Source: Spongilla lacustris | Lineage: Eukaryota > Porifera > Demospongiae > Spongillida > Spongillidae | NCBI GenBank assembly: GCA_949361645.1 | Contig: OX442425.1 | Location: forward strand, 6,885,622-6,949,621 | DNA length: 64,000 nt | Direction of reading: 5' to 3' | Part shown: in pieces, positions 48,568 through 59,040 of the stretch | How positions within the stretch are numbered: position 1 is the first letter of the stretch | Layout of the letters: every line of letters begins with the position of its first letter | Position numbers and translations under genes: made by a program | Notes under the pieces: generated by a model | Database searches by the model: none | Told to the model about the DNA's origin: nothing | The model's input: only the letters and a program-made list of their open reading frames with translations

Positions 48568-49989
48568 GTGAGCCACACTGCACATTGACAACCATGAAGC
48601 TAGACAGAGAAAGTGAAGCTACCATCCAAATAATCTGCAAAACAAAATCAGCTCATTGGCAACTTCAATGTTCTAGATGTGACCAATATGTTGACTTTAC
48701 ATTAACTGCTTTTTTGTCAATGTAAACACTGCTCCAAACCATCTTCAGCTTCCTCATTATTTTACCTTCTGCATTGTAATCATGTTATCACCAGGTTCAA
48801 AATCTTAATAACTCACTTTTGAAATCAGTGACAATGATACTCCAATGCTTATTCGTAGTGAGCAAATTGTAGGTATTTAGCAATCACTTACTTAATATTG
48901 AATAGCCTTGATAACAGGGGTTTGGAGGGGAAAAAAAGCGTTTTGCCTAACTGCACTTTGTGTGTGCATTTTTGATTCTCATAATGCATATCATTATTAT
49001 AATTACATGCGTACATTTTTGTATTTGCTGCAGCCCTGCAAGATAACATGGAACATTCCGCTCCTCCTCCCCCTCTCTCCCCCCTCTCCCACACCCAAGA
49101 TGATAAAGTCATGCAGAACTGAATTGTGACATCATATACGCTTATGTTTTGATATCAGTTGCAAATGTGTTAACCACAATGAATGAATATATACCAAATG
49201 AACTTCACGGCCGTTTGCGACCAAATTACTTTCCTAGCTATCCCTATGCATGTAGTTACTAATGATCCACATACACACGCGATTTATTACGGTTCCTAGG
49301 CTATAAACGCGCAGCTGATTTTTGCACCAATCTTCGATCGTGTCACAGGGGAGGGGTTACTTCACGCCGATGACACGGACGCCCAACAATTTTCCATTAA
49401 GGTCAGCAGAAGAGGCCTATTAGTGTTCAGAAAAGCCATTGGAAGCTGCCATATTGGTTTTTCACAACAACTGTACGATTCTGTATCTTATGAATAATTT
49501 GTGGGGGGCGGCCGGGCGGACCGGGGGGCTGTCACGGTTGTATGCGGCTGGAAACTAAGTCAACAATTAGATCATTTACGGTATTACCATATATTTCTTA
49601 ACTGATGGCTCATTATAGACATCTGATGTTTAAAAGCAAACCATAACTCACCAGAACTAGCAAATCAAACACTGAAAACGAACTCAAACACTGCATTCCT
49701 TTTCCTGTCATGTCCAGTCAATGCGCACAATTGAAATTCCACATAGATAGCATGCGCATACCGTTTAGCAAGGTCACGCGATACGTATTTAGAAGGAGGG
49801 CGTTACTAAATGCGACGACGTAGCCTTTGGTGACTGAACTGGAAGGTATAAGTACTACAGCGATGCTCAGGAGGCATGTGGCTACCAGAATTTACTAACC
49901 TGAAGTGGCAACGCATTTTCTGTCACCACGAACAAGCTGAGCGTATTGCATGAATAATCGACGTACGTTGTGGTTTTGCCCTATACATT
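48568..49989. other. No gene recognised; one possible exon
   Basis: A good acceptor (TTTGCTGCAG at 49023-49032) is followed by an open stretch rich in Pro and Leu that ends TGA at about 49124. It could be a terminal exon of the scaffold gene, but its open frame does not fit the phase left by the donor at 47361, so at least one more exon would be needed. The rest is featureless apart from a GC-rich spot at 49503-49533. Confidence 0.3.
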
Positions 49990-50494
49990 ATAGGTATGGA
50001 TTACAATTTCCATACATTGCAGAGTGTGTGGGCAGAGGCTAACGAAGTACAGGGCAAAGAAAAGAACCAGCTCTGAGTGCATAGCATTCTCAGCTGAGCT
50101 GAAAATAGCTTTTGACATTGACACATCTGGGGATGATGTAACCCTGAGATGTTCTTCATGCAATGTACGCTGGGTATGTAGAGAACCATCTGTGCCATCA
50201 CAAAGTGAGTGCATCACAAATGTGTAGTGATGCTATTTGAGTGGCAAAACAAGTAAACATATGACATCATAAGAGGTCATCTTGAGAAGATTGCCCCTCC
50301 TCTAGTTCTCCATAGTGAGCCTAGCCCACCTTTGGCAAGAGCTAACAACCTATCAATGCTAAAGGAGCTGAAGTGTGCACTGTGCTCCAACACCCTCTCA
50401 CAGCCACTGGAACTGCTGTGTGGTGCACTGGTGTGCTCCAAATGCCTCCGGGAGTGGATAGCAGCATATGATGCTGTGAACCGTCCATGCTGCT

Positions 50495-50700
50495 CAGAGG
50501 ACGGATAGTCCTCTGCTGCTCACTGATGGTCCCATGCTGCCCAGAGGATGGTCCCATGCTGCCCAGAGGATGGCCCCATGCTGCCCAGAGGATGATCCCC
50601 TGTTGCTCAGAGGATGGTTCCCTGCTGATCAGAGGATGATCTCCTGCTGCTCAGAGGATGATCCCCTGCTGCTCAGAGGACAGTCCCATGCTGCTCAGAG
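50495..50700. repeat. 22-bp minisatellite, left block, about 9 copies
   Basis: The unit ATG(A/G)TCCCCTGCTGCTCAGA plus GG starts inside the RING exon: the coding sequence CCATGCTGCTCAGAGGA is itself the first unit. The array resumes at 53613 after the retroelement. Confidence 0.93.
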
Positions 50701-53463
50701 ACGCCACTGGTTAGTCCAAGGTTTTATAAAGCCCGTTCCGTGCCTTATGTCCTAAAGGATAAGATTGAGGTGGAGTTGAGACGTCTAGAGACGTCTGGGG
50801 TGATTCGACCTGTGCCTTTTGCGGATTGGGCCGCACCAATTGTGCCAATAGTGAAAGAGGATGGGACAGTTAGAATATGTGGAGACTATAAGCTAACGGT
50901 GAATCAGGCATCCAAATTAGAATCGTACCCTGTTCCTCGAGTAGAGGACTTATTTGCTTCTTTGTCAGGGGGCCGCTTATTCTCAAAAATTGACTTGACT
51001 AATGCTTATCAACAGATGAGATTAGATGATGCCTCCAAAGCATATACTACTATTAACACGCATAAAGGTCTGTTTGAGTACAACCGATTACCTTTTGGGG
51101 TGGCATCGGCCCCAGCCATGTTTCAGAGGGCTATGGAATGTGTGCTACAGGGTATAGATCACACAGTGGTGTACGTTGATGACATTCTGGTAACGGGTGC
51201 ATCGATAGAGGAACACTTACATACTTTAGACAAGGTTCTAAGTAAACTTGGTGAAAGTGGGTTGCGGCTTAAAAAGGCAAAATGTATATTCATGGCTTCG
51301 TCTGTAGAATATTTGGGTCATCGTATTGATAGAGAAGGTTTGCACCCTACCGATGCCAAGGTTCAGGCAATAAACGAAGCACAATCACCAAAGAATATCA
51401 CAGAATTAAAATCTTTCTTGGGACTGCTTAATTATTATTCCAAGTTTTTGCCAAACCTTGCCTCCAAGCTGTCCTCTTTGTACAAATTGTTGAGAAAACA
51501 GCAGAAATGGAGTTGGACATCTGAACAGGAGCAGGCGTTTGCTGCTGCGAAAAACATGTTGAAGACGTCAGCTCTTTTGGTGCATTATGATAGCCACAAG
51601 CCAATCCTTCTGGCGTGTGATGCTTCACCCTACGGGATAGGGGCAGTACTGTCCCACGAAATGGAGGATGGATCGGAGAGACCTATAGGATTTGTTTCAC
51701 GTACCTTGTCACCTGCTGAAAAGGGTTATTCCCAATTGGATAAGGAAGCTTTGGCTATATACTTTGGTGTTTCCAAATTTCATCAGTACTTGTATGGTCG
51801 TCCTTTTACAATCTTTTCTGACCATAAACCACTTATCTATTTATTTGGAGAACATAGGGGTATACCACCTATGGCCTCATCTAGAATACAGAGGTGGGCT
51901 TTAGCACTTAGCACGTACCAATACTCAATCAGATACAAGTCTGGAGCTCAACATGCCAATGCTGATGCCTTCAGCCGTCTGCCCAGCCCACAATCCATTA
52001 GTTGCGTATCCACTCCTGGGGATGTTCTTACCTTGCTTGACTTACTCTCAACCATTCCTATTACGGTTAGCCAAATTAGGGGTTGGACGGACAGAGACCC
52101 AGTTCTGTCGAGAGTTCGAGGATTTGTTAAGAGTGGGTGGCCTGGCGGAAATCTAGGTGATGATTTGAGCTCCTATCAGCAGAGAAAGAATGAGTTGAGC
52201 GTTTTGGATGGTTGTTTGTTGTGGGGAGCTAGAGTTATCATTCCACCGCAGGGCAGGCAACAAGTCTTGGCAGAATTGCATGAATCGCACCCAGGGATTA
52301 ATAAGATGAAAGGCTTAGCTCGAGGATATGTGTGGTGGCCCAATATGGATAAAGAGATAGAGGACGTAGTCAAGCAATGCGACACTTGTCAGTCATCTCG
52401 ATTCCTGCCACCAGTGGCTCCTCTCCATCCATGGGAATGGCCCCAAGAACCCTGGTCTCGGTTGCATATTGATTTTGCAGGGCCATTCATGGGACATATG
52501 TTTTTGGTGTTGATTGATGCCCACTCAAAGTGGCTCGAGGTTCACCTTATGAAGTCGATATCAGCGGTACCTACTATTGAGCGTTTGAAGAGCATATTTG
52601 CAATTCATGGGGTACCACGGAAGATAGTAACAGACAATGGGCCGGCTTTCGTGAGTGAAGAGTTCAGATTGTTTACGAGTCAGAATGGTATCATCCATGT
52701 CAAGTCTGCCCCCTATCATCCCTCGACAAACGGTTTAGCCGAAAGAGCCGTTCAGACTTTCAAACAGGGTCTTCTACACCAAAAGCTGGGATCTATTGAA
52801 ACAAAACTATCTTGTTTCTTGTTTAAGTACCGGTTGACTCCTCACAGTACCACAGGTTCGTCACCGGCTGAACTTTTGTTGGGTCGTCGCCCTCGTTCCC
52901 GACTTGACATTTTGCATCCTGACCTGGCTGTTCGAGTGGAGTCTCGCCAAGCCGCGCAGAAGCAGGATCATGATACTCGGGGTATCAGTGAGCGTAAGTT
53001 TGTTGAAGGTGACCTAGTATACGTTCGGGATTTTCGTTTTCCCAAGAAGTGGATTCCAGGAGTCATTGTCACTGTTACCGGGCCTCTCTCCTATACTGTT
53101 AAGATTGGAAGTGGAGTAGTCCGCAGACATATAGACCATCTGAGGGCCCGCCACAACTCTCAAGTAGACGCTAGTGATGATGTCTATGTGGACAACCCTA
53201 ATGACATTACATCAGGTCCGTCAAGTGCCCCTGTGGTTTCACCAAGTTCTTCTGACGAAAGAGCTGTTCCTACTGCTGATTCATCTTCATCGGAGCCTTG
53301 TGTTCAAGCTCCCCCTGAAGTACCTCCCTCTATTCCATCTACTGTTGGTATTCCTGTAGCGAGTGCAGAGGACAATGATATACCACAGCCACAAGTGCCT
53401 ATTTCAGCACCAGTGCGTCGGTCGACAAGAGTGAGGAAGCCTCCAGACTATTATGGTTATTAA
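50701..53463 (+). CDS. Ty3/gypsy pol segment: reverse transcriptase, RNase H, integrase
   Basis: One open frame of about 920 codons. Reverse transcriptase covers roughly the first 250 residues, with FSKIDLTNAYQQ, LPFGVASAPAMFQ and the catalytic YVDDIL (about 51172-51190). RNase H follows with LLACDASPYGIGAVLS and SDHKPL. The integrase zinc domain reads HPGINKMKG...CDTC near 52290-52390, and its core has HIDFAGP, VTDNGPAF and GLAERAVQ, supplying the three catalytic acids. The tail ends in RRSTRVRKP. There is no ATG at the start: the frame opens directly out of the minisatellite, and gag, protease and 5' LTR are absent. The complete frame implies a young insertion or recent selection. This is a partial Metaviridae-type retrotransposon inside copy 2 of the RAG1-N-like locus. 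Confidence 0.95.
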   Translation, partial: TPLVSPRFYKARSVPYVLKDKIEVELRRLETSGVIRPVPFADWAAPIVPIVKEDGTVRICGDYKLTVNQASKLESYPVPRVEDLFASLSGGRLFSKIDLTNAYQQMRLDDASKAYTTINTHKGLFEYNRLPFGVASAPAMFQRAMECVLQGIDHTVVYVDDILVTGASIEEHLHTLDKVLSKLGESGLRLKKAKCIFMASSVEYLGHRIDREGLHPTDAKVQAINEAQSPKNITELKSFLGLLNYYSKFLPNLASKLSSLYKLLRKQQKWSWTSEQEQAFAAAKNMLKTSALLVHYDSHKPILLACDASPYGIGAVLSHEMEDGSERPIGFVSRTLSPAEKGYSQLDKEALAIYFGVSKFHQYLYGRPFTIFSDHKPLIYLFGEHRGIPPMASSRIQRWALALSTYQYSIRYKSGAQHANADAFSRLPSPQSISCVSTPGDVLTLLDLLSTIPITVSQIRGWTDRDPVLSRVRGFVKSGWPGGNLGDDLSSYQQRKNELSVLDGCLLWGARVIIPPQGRQQVLAELHESHPGINKMKGLARGYVWWPNMDKEIEDVVKQCDTCQSSRFLPPVAPLHPWEWPQEPWSRLHIDFAGPFMGHMFLVLIDAHSKWLEVHLMKSISAVPTIERLKSIFAIHGVPRKIVTDNGPAFVSEEFRLFTSQNGIIHVKSAPYHPSTNGLAERAVQTFKQGLLHQKLGSIETKLSCFLFKYRLTPHSTTGSSPAELLLGRRPRSRLDILHPDLAVRVESRQAAQKQDHDTRGISERKFVEGDLVYVRDFRFPKKWIPGVIVTVTGPLSYTVKIGSGVVRRHIDHLRARHNSQVDASDDVYVDNPNDITSGPSSAPVVSPSSSDERAVPTADSSSSEPCVQAPPEVPPSIPSTVGIPVASAEDNDIPQPQVPISAPVRRSTRVRKPPDYYGY

Positions 53464-53526
53464 TGGTCATTAAATTCATGCTGTAGTATATGTAATATGT
53501 TAGGACATTAGAAGGGGTTGAACTTT

Positions 53527-53612
53527 AGGGAGGGGGAAATGTAATATATTGTGTGTGTGTGTCAATTGTAATATGTTAGCGCATGCGCGTGAAACAATGA
53601 TCACTTTTTGAG
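53527..53612 (+). mobile_element. Polypurine tract and truncated 3' LTR of the gypsy element
   Basis: AGGGAGGGGGAAA (polypurine primer site) is followed by TGTAATATATTG, a TG-type LTR start, at 53540. The LTR is cut after about 73 bp, where the 22-bp minisatellite resumes at 53613. There is no CA end, no second LTR and no target duplication. Confidence 0.75.
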
Positions 53613-54110
53613 TCCCCTGCTGATCAGAGGATGGTCCCATGCTGCTCAGAGGATGGCCTCCTGCTGCTCAGAGGATGGTCCCCTGCTGCTCAGAGGATGG
53701 TCCCATGCTGCCCAGAGGATGATCCCCTGTTGCTCAGAGGATGATCCCCTGCTGCTCAGAGGACAGTCCCATGCTGCTCAGAGGACGGTCCCCTGCTGAT
53801 CAGAGGATGGTCCCATGCTGCCCAGAGGATGATCCTCTGCTGCTCAGAGGATGATCCCCTGCTGCTCAGAGGATGATCTCCTGCTGCTCAGAGGATGATC
53901 CCCTGCCGCTCAGAGGACAGTTCCATGCTGCTCAGAGGACGGTCCCCTGCTGATCAGAGGATGGTCCCCTGCTGCTCAGAGGATGATCCCCTGCTGCTCC
54001 GAGGATGATCCCCTGCTACTCAGAGGATGGTCCCCTGCTGCTCAGAGGATGATCCCCTGCTGCCCAGAGGAAAATCCCCTGCTGCTCAGAGGATGGTCAC
54101 CAGGATGGTC
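53613..54110. repeat. 22-bp minisatellite, right block, about 22 copies
   Basis: Same unit as at 50495-50700, with interspersed variants GATGGTCCCATGCTGCCCAG and GACAGTCCCATGCTGCTCAG. Three units make 66 bp, so the frames through it stay partly open and read CSEDDPLLLRG-type repeats. It ends in CACCAGGATGGTCCCCTAGT, where RAG1-N-like coding sequence restarts. Confidence 0.95.
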
Positions 54111-54844
54111 CCCTAGTCAGACTATCATCAAGTGTGATAATGCTGCTGTCAGATGTTCTGGAGCACTGTATACAGACTGCAGCAGGGATATTAAGGATGG
54201 TGACTATGAAGAGCATGAGTGTGCACCAACACTTACACCTGAGGAGGAGAAGCAAGCAGCGAGTTTGCTGAAGAGGGTAATCTCTACCAGCTAGTCCTGA
54301 CAAAGCCATCATACAACTTGCTACAGGGGAAGAAGTTAAGTGAATGTCAATGACTTGTACAGAGGTTACATAATATATACACTCACTTCTGCCAATGACA
54401 TTCGTGCATGTCACCAGAGCTAAACTACAACTGCCTAGTCATCATGGACTGAAGTTCAGGTACATGTATTGCCGGCGATTAAGGCTGGGCTTGCCATACC
54501 TTGGAATACACTGAGGCTTCTAAGGCGGTGTGTCACAACATACAGCAAAGGCTCAATTCTAACTCAATGGTGTTTCATGTGGCTCAAATCATCAGGAATC
54601 TGTCTGGCTGGTGAGGAAAGGATGCACCACATATCCAGCCAAATTGTTGGCGATAACCCCAAAGGAGAAACAGCCCCCTTTTCAGGGGCCAAGTCAATTC
54701 ATGCAAAATTCTTGGCTTGACATTTGCTCCAATCCACAACCACATGCAGAACCTGATGCGCATTGTGCAAGAACACTTACTAAGTATTGAGCCACAATTG
54801 GTAGCTGCCATCCCCCCTCCAGCCAAGAGAGTAAAGAATAAATA

Positions 54845-55985
54845 ATAATTCAGTTCAAGCTCAATCTATTTACATATGAGCATGGAGTCAAATTTAGACC
54901 AAAAGAAATGTAAGGCTATATTTTAAACGCTCTGTTAAAACCAAACTTCATTGCGCAAATATTAACTCCCCCACCCCCAAAAAGACACCAAAATGGTGGA
55001 TTTTCAAAGGCTAGAAATCTACTTCAGAAAATGCGTTGCCACTAACCTGTACCAAAAAACGACAGTACAAACAACTAACTTTACCGTGATAGCTTTAGCA
55101 TGTTCCAATTCAGTCACCGAGCGTCGCTGTAGTTTTTTGAACACATGTAGTCGGTGATCGCCGTGCGTAAGTCGATAGGTTTGAAGTACCAGAGCCGACA
55201 GTTGGCAACACCAGGCCACGGGATTTTTGCTTACAATATAGTTCAAAGGTGTTTATCACTGCTAGTATGGCTTTTAGGTGTTGATTACGTTTTATGTACC
55301 CCGTGCACGGCTGGTTCTAAAAGGCATCGGTTGTCAGGTTCGTTGCTATGGGTGTACGTAACCATTTCAATTTTTCGGGGCGTAGGGCTTAGTTTCCACG
55401 CGTTCAATGAGAGCAGACCACCGTGCTGTAGAGTATCTGTGAACCTGTTGGTATAGTTACAGGAAAAAGGAAGTGGGCATTTTACCAATGCTAAGAGTTG
55501 CTGCACAGCTCCTCTTGTATACAAGAGGTCCACCATTATCTTTCAGGACATGGATGGCGCATGCATGGTATAGTAGAAATGTACATGCACGCATACCTGA
55601 AAGTACACCTATAGATCTGCCTTCCCAGTCCAAACAGAAGAAAAGAGATTAAAGATCAGATCCACATTCAAGAGGTGGCACACGTAGCTGTAACGGGGAA
55701 AATAGACTGACAAGGTCTTTGTGCGCATGAGCATATGCATGCGCAAGTCATAATTACATGTATGTTTGAAACTTTCCGTTTACCATCTCGTTCTCAGCGT
55801 AAACTTCCTCATCCCAGAAGTATATATAACTGAGATTACGAAGAGTATACGACGTCGACCTTTTCCTGAAGTAAGTTCCCAAGACGATCAGCGAATTCTC
55901 TACTCCTGCTATGTACTCCTTGATCCAAAGAAGGTGAACCAGTACGCGATCCGTAACAAAACAAGGCGGCCATCTAGCGCGAGAT
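54845..55985. other. No gene recognised
   Basis: Unique sequence with frames up to 100 codons and no motif. Purine/pyrimidine composition is ordinary. It contains the upstream part of the tentative small gene at 55990. Confidence 0.4.
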
Positions 55986-55989
55986 AAAA

Positions 55990-56424
55990 ATGGAGTTGCA
56001 TCCAGAAAGAAGTGTGTAAGTGTTTGCCCCACGAATTGGATCTTGTGGAGTTGGAATCAGGAAGCTATCACGGCTTCCTGATAGTATAGTACGGTTTGTT
56101 TAAAACAATCCTAAGAGGGTTATGCTATTTTAATACTCGGGATCCTATTCTGATATATAGGCAGATGCAGATGCTGAAATGTCATGAGTAGGTGCATGAG
56201 CATGATCTGATGGTGCACAAACAGTTTGGTTTGGTAATTGCAATTCAGAAACTGATCATGATGCATTTTTTATGAACCAGACATTTTTTTCCAACTGAAA
56301 TATCAGTAGAAAGCACAGTTTCCAATGCCCCTGCAAACAGCCAACAAGAGGCCTACGTTCCTGTGCCAAATTGTGATGAGAATATTCACAATCTTATTAC
56401 CATCCATTCAATGCTCCAATAAAG
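55990..56424 (+). CDS. Tentative small spliced gene of unknown product
   Basis: ATG at 55990 in a good context (AAAATGGAG) reads MELHPERS and meets a strong donor GTAAGT at 56016. A possible last exon follows the acceptor ATATCAG near 56311; one frame reads STVSNAPANSQQEAY... to a stop CAATAA with AATAAAG overlapping the stop near 56418. The phase left by exon 1 fits a different frame of that exon, ending after about 22 residues (QCPCKQPTRGLRSC), so a middle exon may exist. No homology recognised. It could be chance. Confidence 0.2.
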
Positions 56425-56429
56425 CGTAA

Positions 56430-56866
56430 GGCAGCAAATTAAATGGAATTGTTGTGCTTGTTGCCCATGAAATAGCTTTTTTTTTTTAATTCTGAAGCTA
56501 TCATTGGTATAGCTCTGTTCATTGTAGCACAATCACTATTTATATGCCTACATCAAAATATCTTTTTTTTTTTTGCTCTGAAACAGAAATATTGACACCC
56601 ATATACAACCCTCCTGCACTTAACCTGGAAGCACTTACATGGTACTTACTACATGGTACTTACTACATGTACATGTAGCTGTACAATTGTAACAAATTAA
56701 AAATCAAGATGTCTGTGGTATTGAACATGCATTTGCCGATGAGGCTATAGTGAAGGTACTATTGCTTACTGCCCTCCGGAGATGCAACGAATGGCAAATG
56801 AACAAATGTCACCTGCTTGGGCTGCTGAGAGGGAACATGAAACCCAACCATACAAAGGAAGGATAA
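56430..56866. other. No gene recognised
   Basis: AT-rich, with two T-runs and a few ACATGTACATGT palindromes. Confidence 0.4.
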
Positions 56867-56868
56867 GA

Positions 56869-57114
56869 GCATGGGTGTACGCAGCCTTCGGGGAAAGGGG
56901 GGGGGTTGAAATTTTATGAAAGGTGACCTTTCGTGACGTAAGGCAAAATTATGGATTACGTAATGATTACCGGCTAAATGATGTATACGTGTACATATGT
57001 CGTATGTATATGCATGCGTATGTAGTAAATATAACAAATAGTAAAACTTTTAAGTGTGATGGTGACCTCGTTTTGGGGAGGGGGGGGGGGGGTCGTTCGA
57101 ACCCATGCATCGAC

Positions 57115-57146
<32 letters not shown>

Positions 57147-57161
57147 TTGCGTACGCCCATA
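56869..57161. mobile_element. About 290-bp MITE with ATGGG(C/T)GTACGCA ends
   Basis: The left end ATGGGTGTACGCAGCC and the right end in reverse complement, ATGGGCGTACGCAAGG, are inverted repeats. A G-run after the left end and a 32-base C-run before the right end could pair to form a long stem. No clear target duplication. Confidence 0.75.
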
Positions 57162-57364
57162 ATGACGGCTAGGTGTAGGGAACTTCTTAAAATACGTGCA
57201 TGGGATTACAGGCTCTCAAGAAGATTATTATAGCCTCTTGATTATGTGCATCATACACGTCCCATGCACCATGCAAACTCAGATGAAAATCACAATATAC
57301 ATGCAGCCTACCCGTTTGCATTTATAAATGGTTGAAGTACACTCCCTCGGCCGGTTTTATACGA

Positions 57365-57690
57365 TGCGGGGGGGGGGGGGGGGGGGGGGGGGAAGGGGGG
57401 GTACGGATATGTGTCAGTGAGAAATCCAAATACAAAAACTGAAGGTGTGCTCTCCGTATTCGGCCGATTCAACCAGTCTTTCGGTCAATTGAAAAGGTGG
57501 GTGCATGGGTGTTGTCCAGACCGGCCAAGTGGGTCCGCGCGTGTTCAATTAATTTATACCTATCGTTATTTTAAGTTCACGGGTGACCGTCAATACGGAA
57601 GGGGGGGGGGGGGGGGGGGGGGGGTCGGGGGGTCGACCGCCCATCGACCCCTCAGAGGCCCCCTCCGTCCCGGCTACGGCCCTGCGATGC
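57365..57690. mobile_element. Transposon remnant bounded by poly-G runs
   Basis: A poly-G tract (57369-57392) lies on the left. The right side ends CTCCGTCCCGGCTACGGCCC plus TG, the inverse of a common hAT-like start CAGGGCCGTAGCCGGGA. A second G-run is at 57601-57624. The left terminus is not recognised, so the copy is probably truncated. Confidence 0.45.
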
Positions 57691-57838
57691 TGTAAACAAC
57701 ACCTGCAGACAGGCCAAAAAAGCAATTTACATGACAAATGATTTTGGACGTATATCGGTATATGCATGATTTTTCTATACATGTCAATCATAATTGTTTG
57801 TGCGAAAGTTTTGTTTAATAAATTCACAAGCCAGAATT

Positions 57839-58800
57839 CAGTGTTGCCGCGATATGGTCTTTAGCCGATATCGCCTATATCGCGATATGAGTAAAATATC
57901 GCGATATTGTATCGCGATATTTTAAGTATATTCATTGAGCAATTATTTAACAATAACTACACAATTTTTGTGCAAGTTGAGGCTGCGTTGTTGTGGTGGC
58001 TACACAAGAACACATAAATGCTATATAGGGCGCGGGAGGGAAGAGGCCGGCCCGGGGGGGAGGGGGGAGGAGTGAGAGACACTGTACATAGGCACATATA
58101 CCGGTATACATGAATAGAGTGTTGCCAAAATGGTATAAGGAAGTATCTAGCTATCTTAGCCTCGACTGTACCTATAGAAAGGGCTTGCTCAACGGCATGA
58201 ATTATACACCAGAAAAGCATGAAGTCACTTACTCCGTTACTCGACCGGCTGGATAAATACATTTTGTGTGGCATAATATCACATGCAGGAAATAAATTTA
58301 AGAGAGGATTAAATCACTGCGTGATTGAACATTAATGATGTGCTTTCCGATAACATATAATGATTCCAAAATGATTTTAGGGTCGTGTTGTAATTTTGCC
58401 ACTATACAAGTAGTCCGAACAAAGACTGGTGTTTAACGATCTCTTCCGAGACAATATTTCAGGAAATAATACATGTACATGTATAATATGGTGAAAAAGA
58501 GGTACTTATAATAAGCGTTCGCGATTACAAGTTTAAATACTTACACGGGCGGCTGATGTTTATTTCGATGGGGGCGGATAATATATGTACGCAGCACCAC
58601 AGCGGAATTCGAATGTATGTGTGTGGCCCAACACTAGCTGCATCTGCTGAATGACCTTTCGTGTGTCTATCTCCGTCTATTCTTCCGTCTATCTCCGTAT
58701 ATCCCATGTACGTTTGTATCGCGATATGACCATAAAAATATCGCGATATATCGCATATCGCGATATATAAAAAATATCGCGATATATCGCGGCAGCCCTG
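57839..58800. mobile_element. 962-bp MITE with TATCGCGATA palindrome clusters
   Basis: The left end CAGTGTTGCCGCGATATGG and the right end in reverse complement, CAGGGCTGCCGCGATATATC, are inverted repeats. Both subterminal regions are packed with the palindrome TATCGCGATA (at least three copies on the left and five on the right) and its variants. No 8-bp target duplication was found. The CAGxGxTGCC start resembles the hAT-type MITE at 36608. Confidence 0.8.
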
Positions 58801-59040
58801 GGAGACAATTTTACGCTATATGACATGCATGCACTGGCATATTCTGCCGCGTCATAATGATATCATTGGTATGACACAGATATATACTATATGCAGCCAG
58901 CTGCACTATATATATATATACAATACAATGAACACATCGATATCCATATGGTGCAATATACATATATTCGTTCTAATTATGTATGTGTGCATACATTTTT
59001 AAAATGTCATTGAAGTGCTCAGCCAGCCGAATATAGTCGT
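58801..59040. other. Intergenic, 3' side of the GPI-protein gene
   Basis: AT-rich with a short TA run near 58910. Nothing else seen. Confidence 0.35.

Larger units (their letters stand above)
49991..54844 (+). pseudogene. RAG1 N-terminal-like zinc-finger/RING gene, copy 2, disrupted
   Basis: Collinear with copy 1 at 5621-6960. At 50015-50204: HCRVCGQRL, a basic linker, FDIDTSGDD and RCSSC, a pair of Cys knuckles. Near 50250: FEWQNK, counterpart of the EWKAHT element, then a stop. At about 50290-50505: a RING half, LKCALCSNTLSQPLELLC and GALVCSKCLREW, ending NRPCC where a minisatellite begins. After that array and its inserted retroelement, 54118-54290 reads IIKCDNAAVRCSG then DYEEHEC, the C2H2 finger after the RING. 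At about 54465-54690: LPAIKAGLAIPWNTLRLLRR and, after an insertion, QIVGDNPKGETAPFS. At about 54735-54842: EHLLSIEPQLVAAIPPPAKR then a stop. RAG1 uses this region for ubiquitin ligase activity and zinc binding; invertebrate relatives, some in transposons, also have it. Stops, the array and a 2.9-kb insertion make this copy non-functional as read. Confidence 0.7.
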
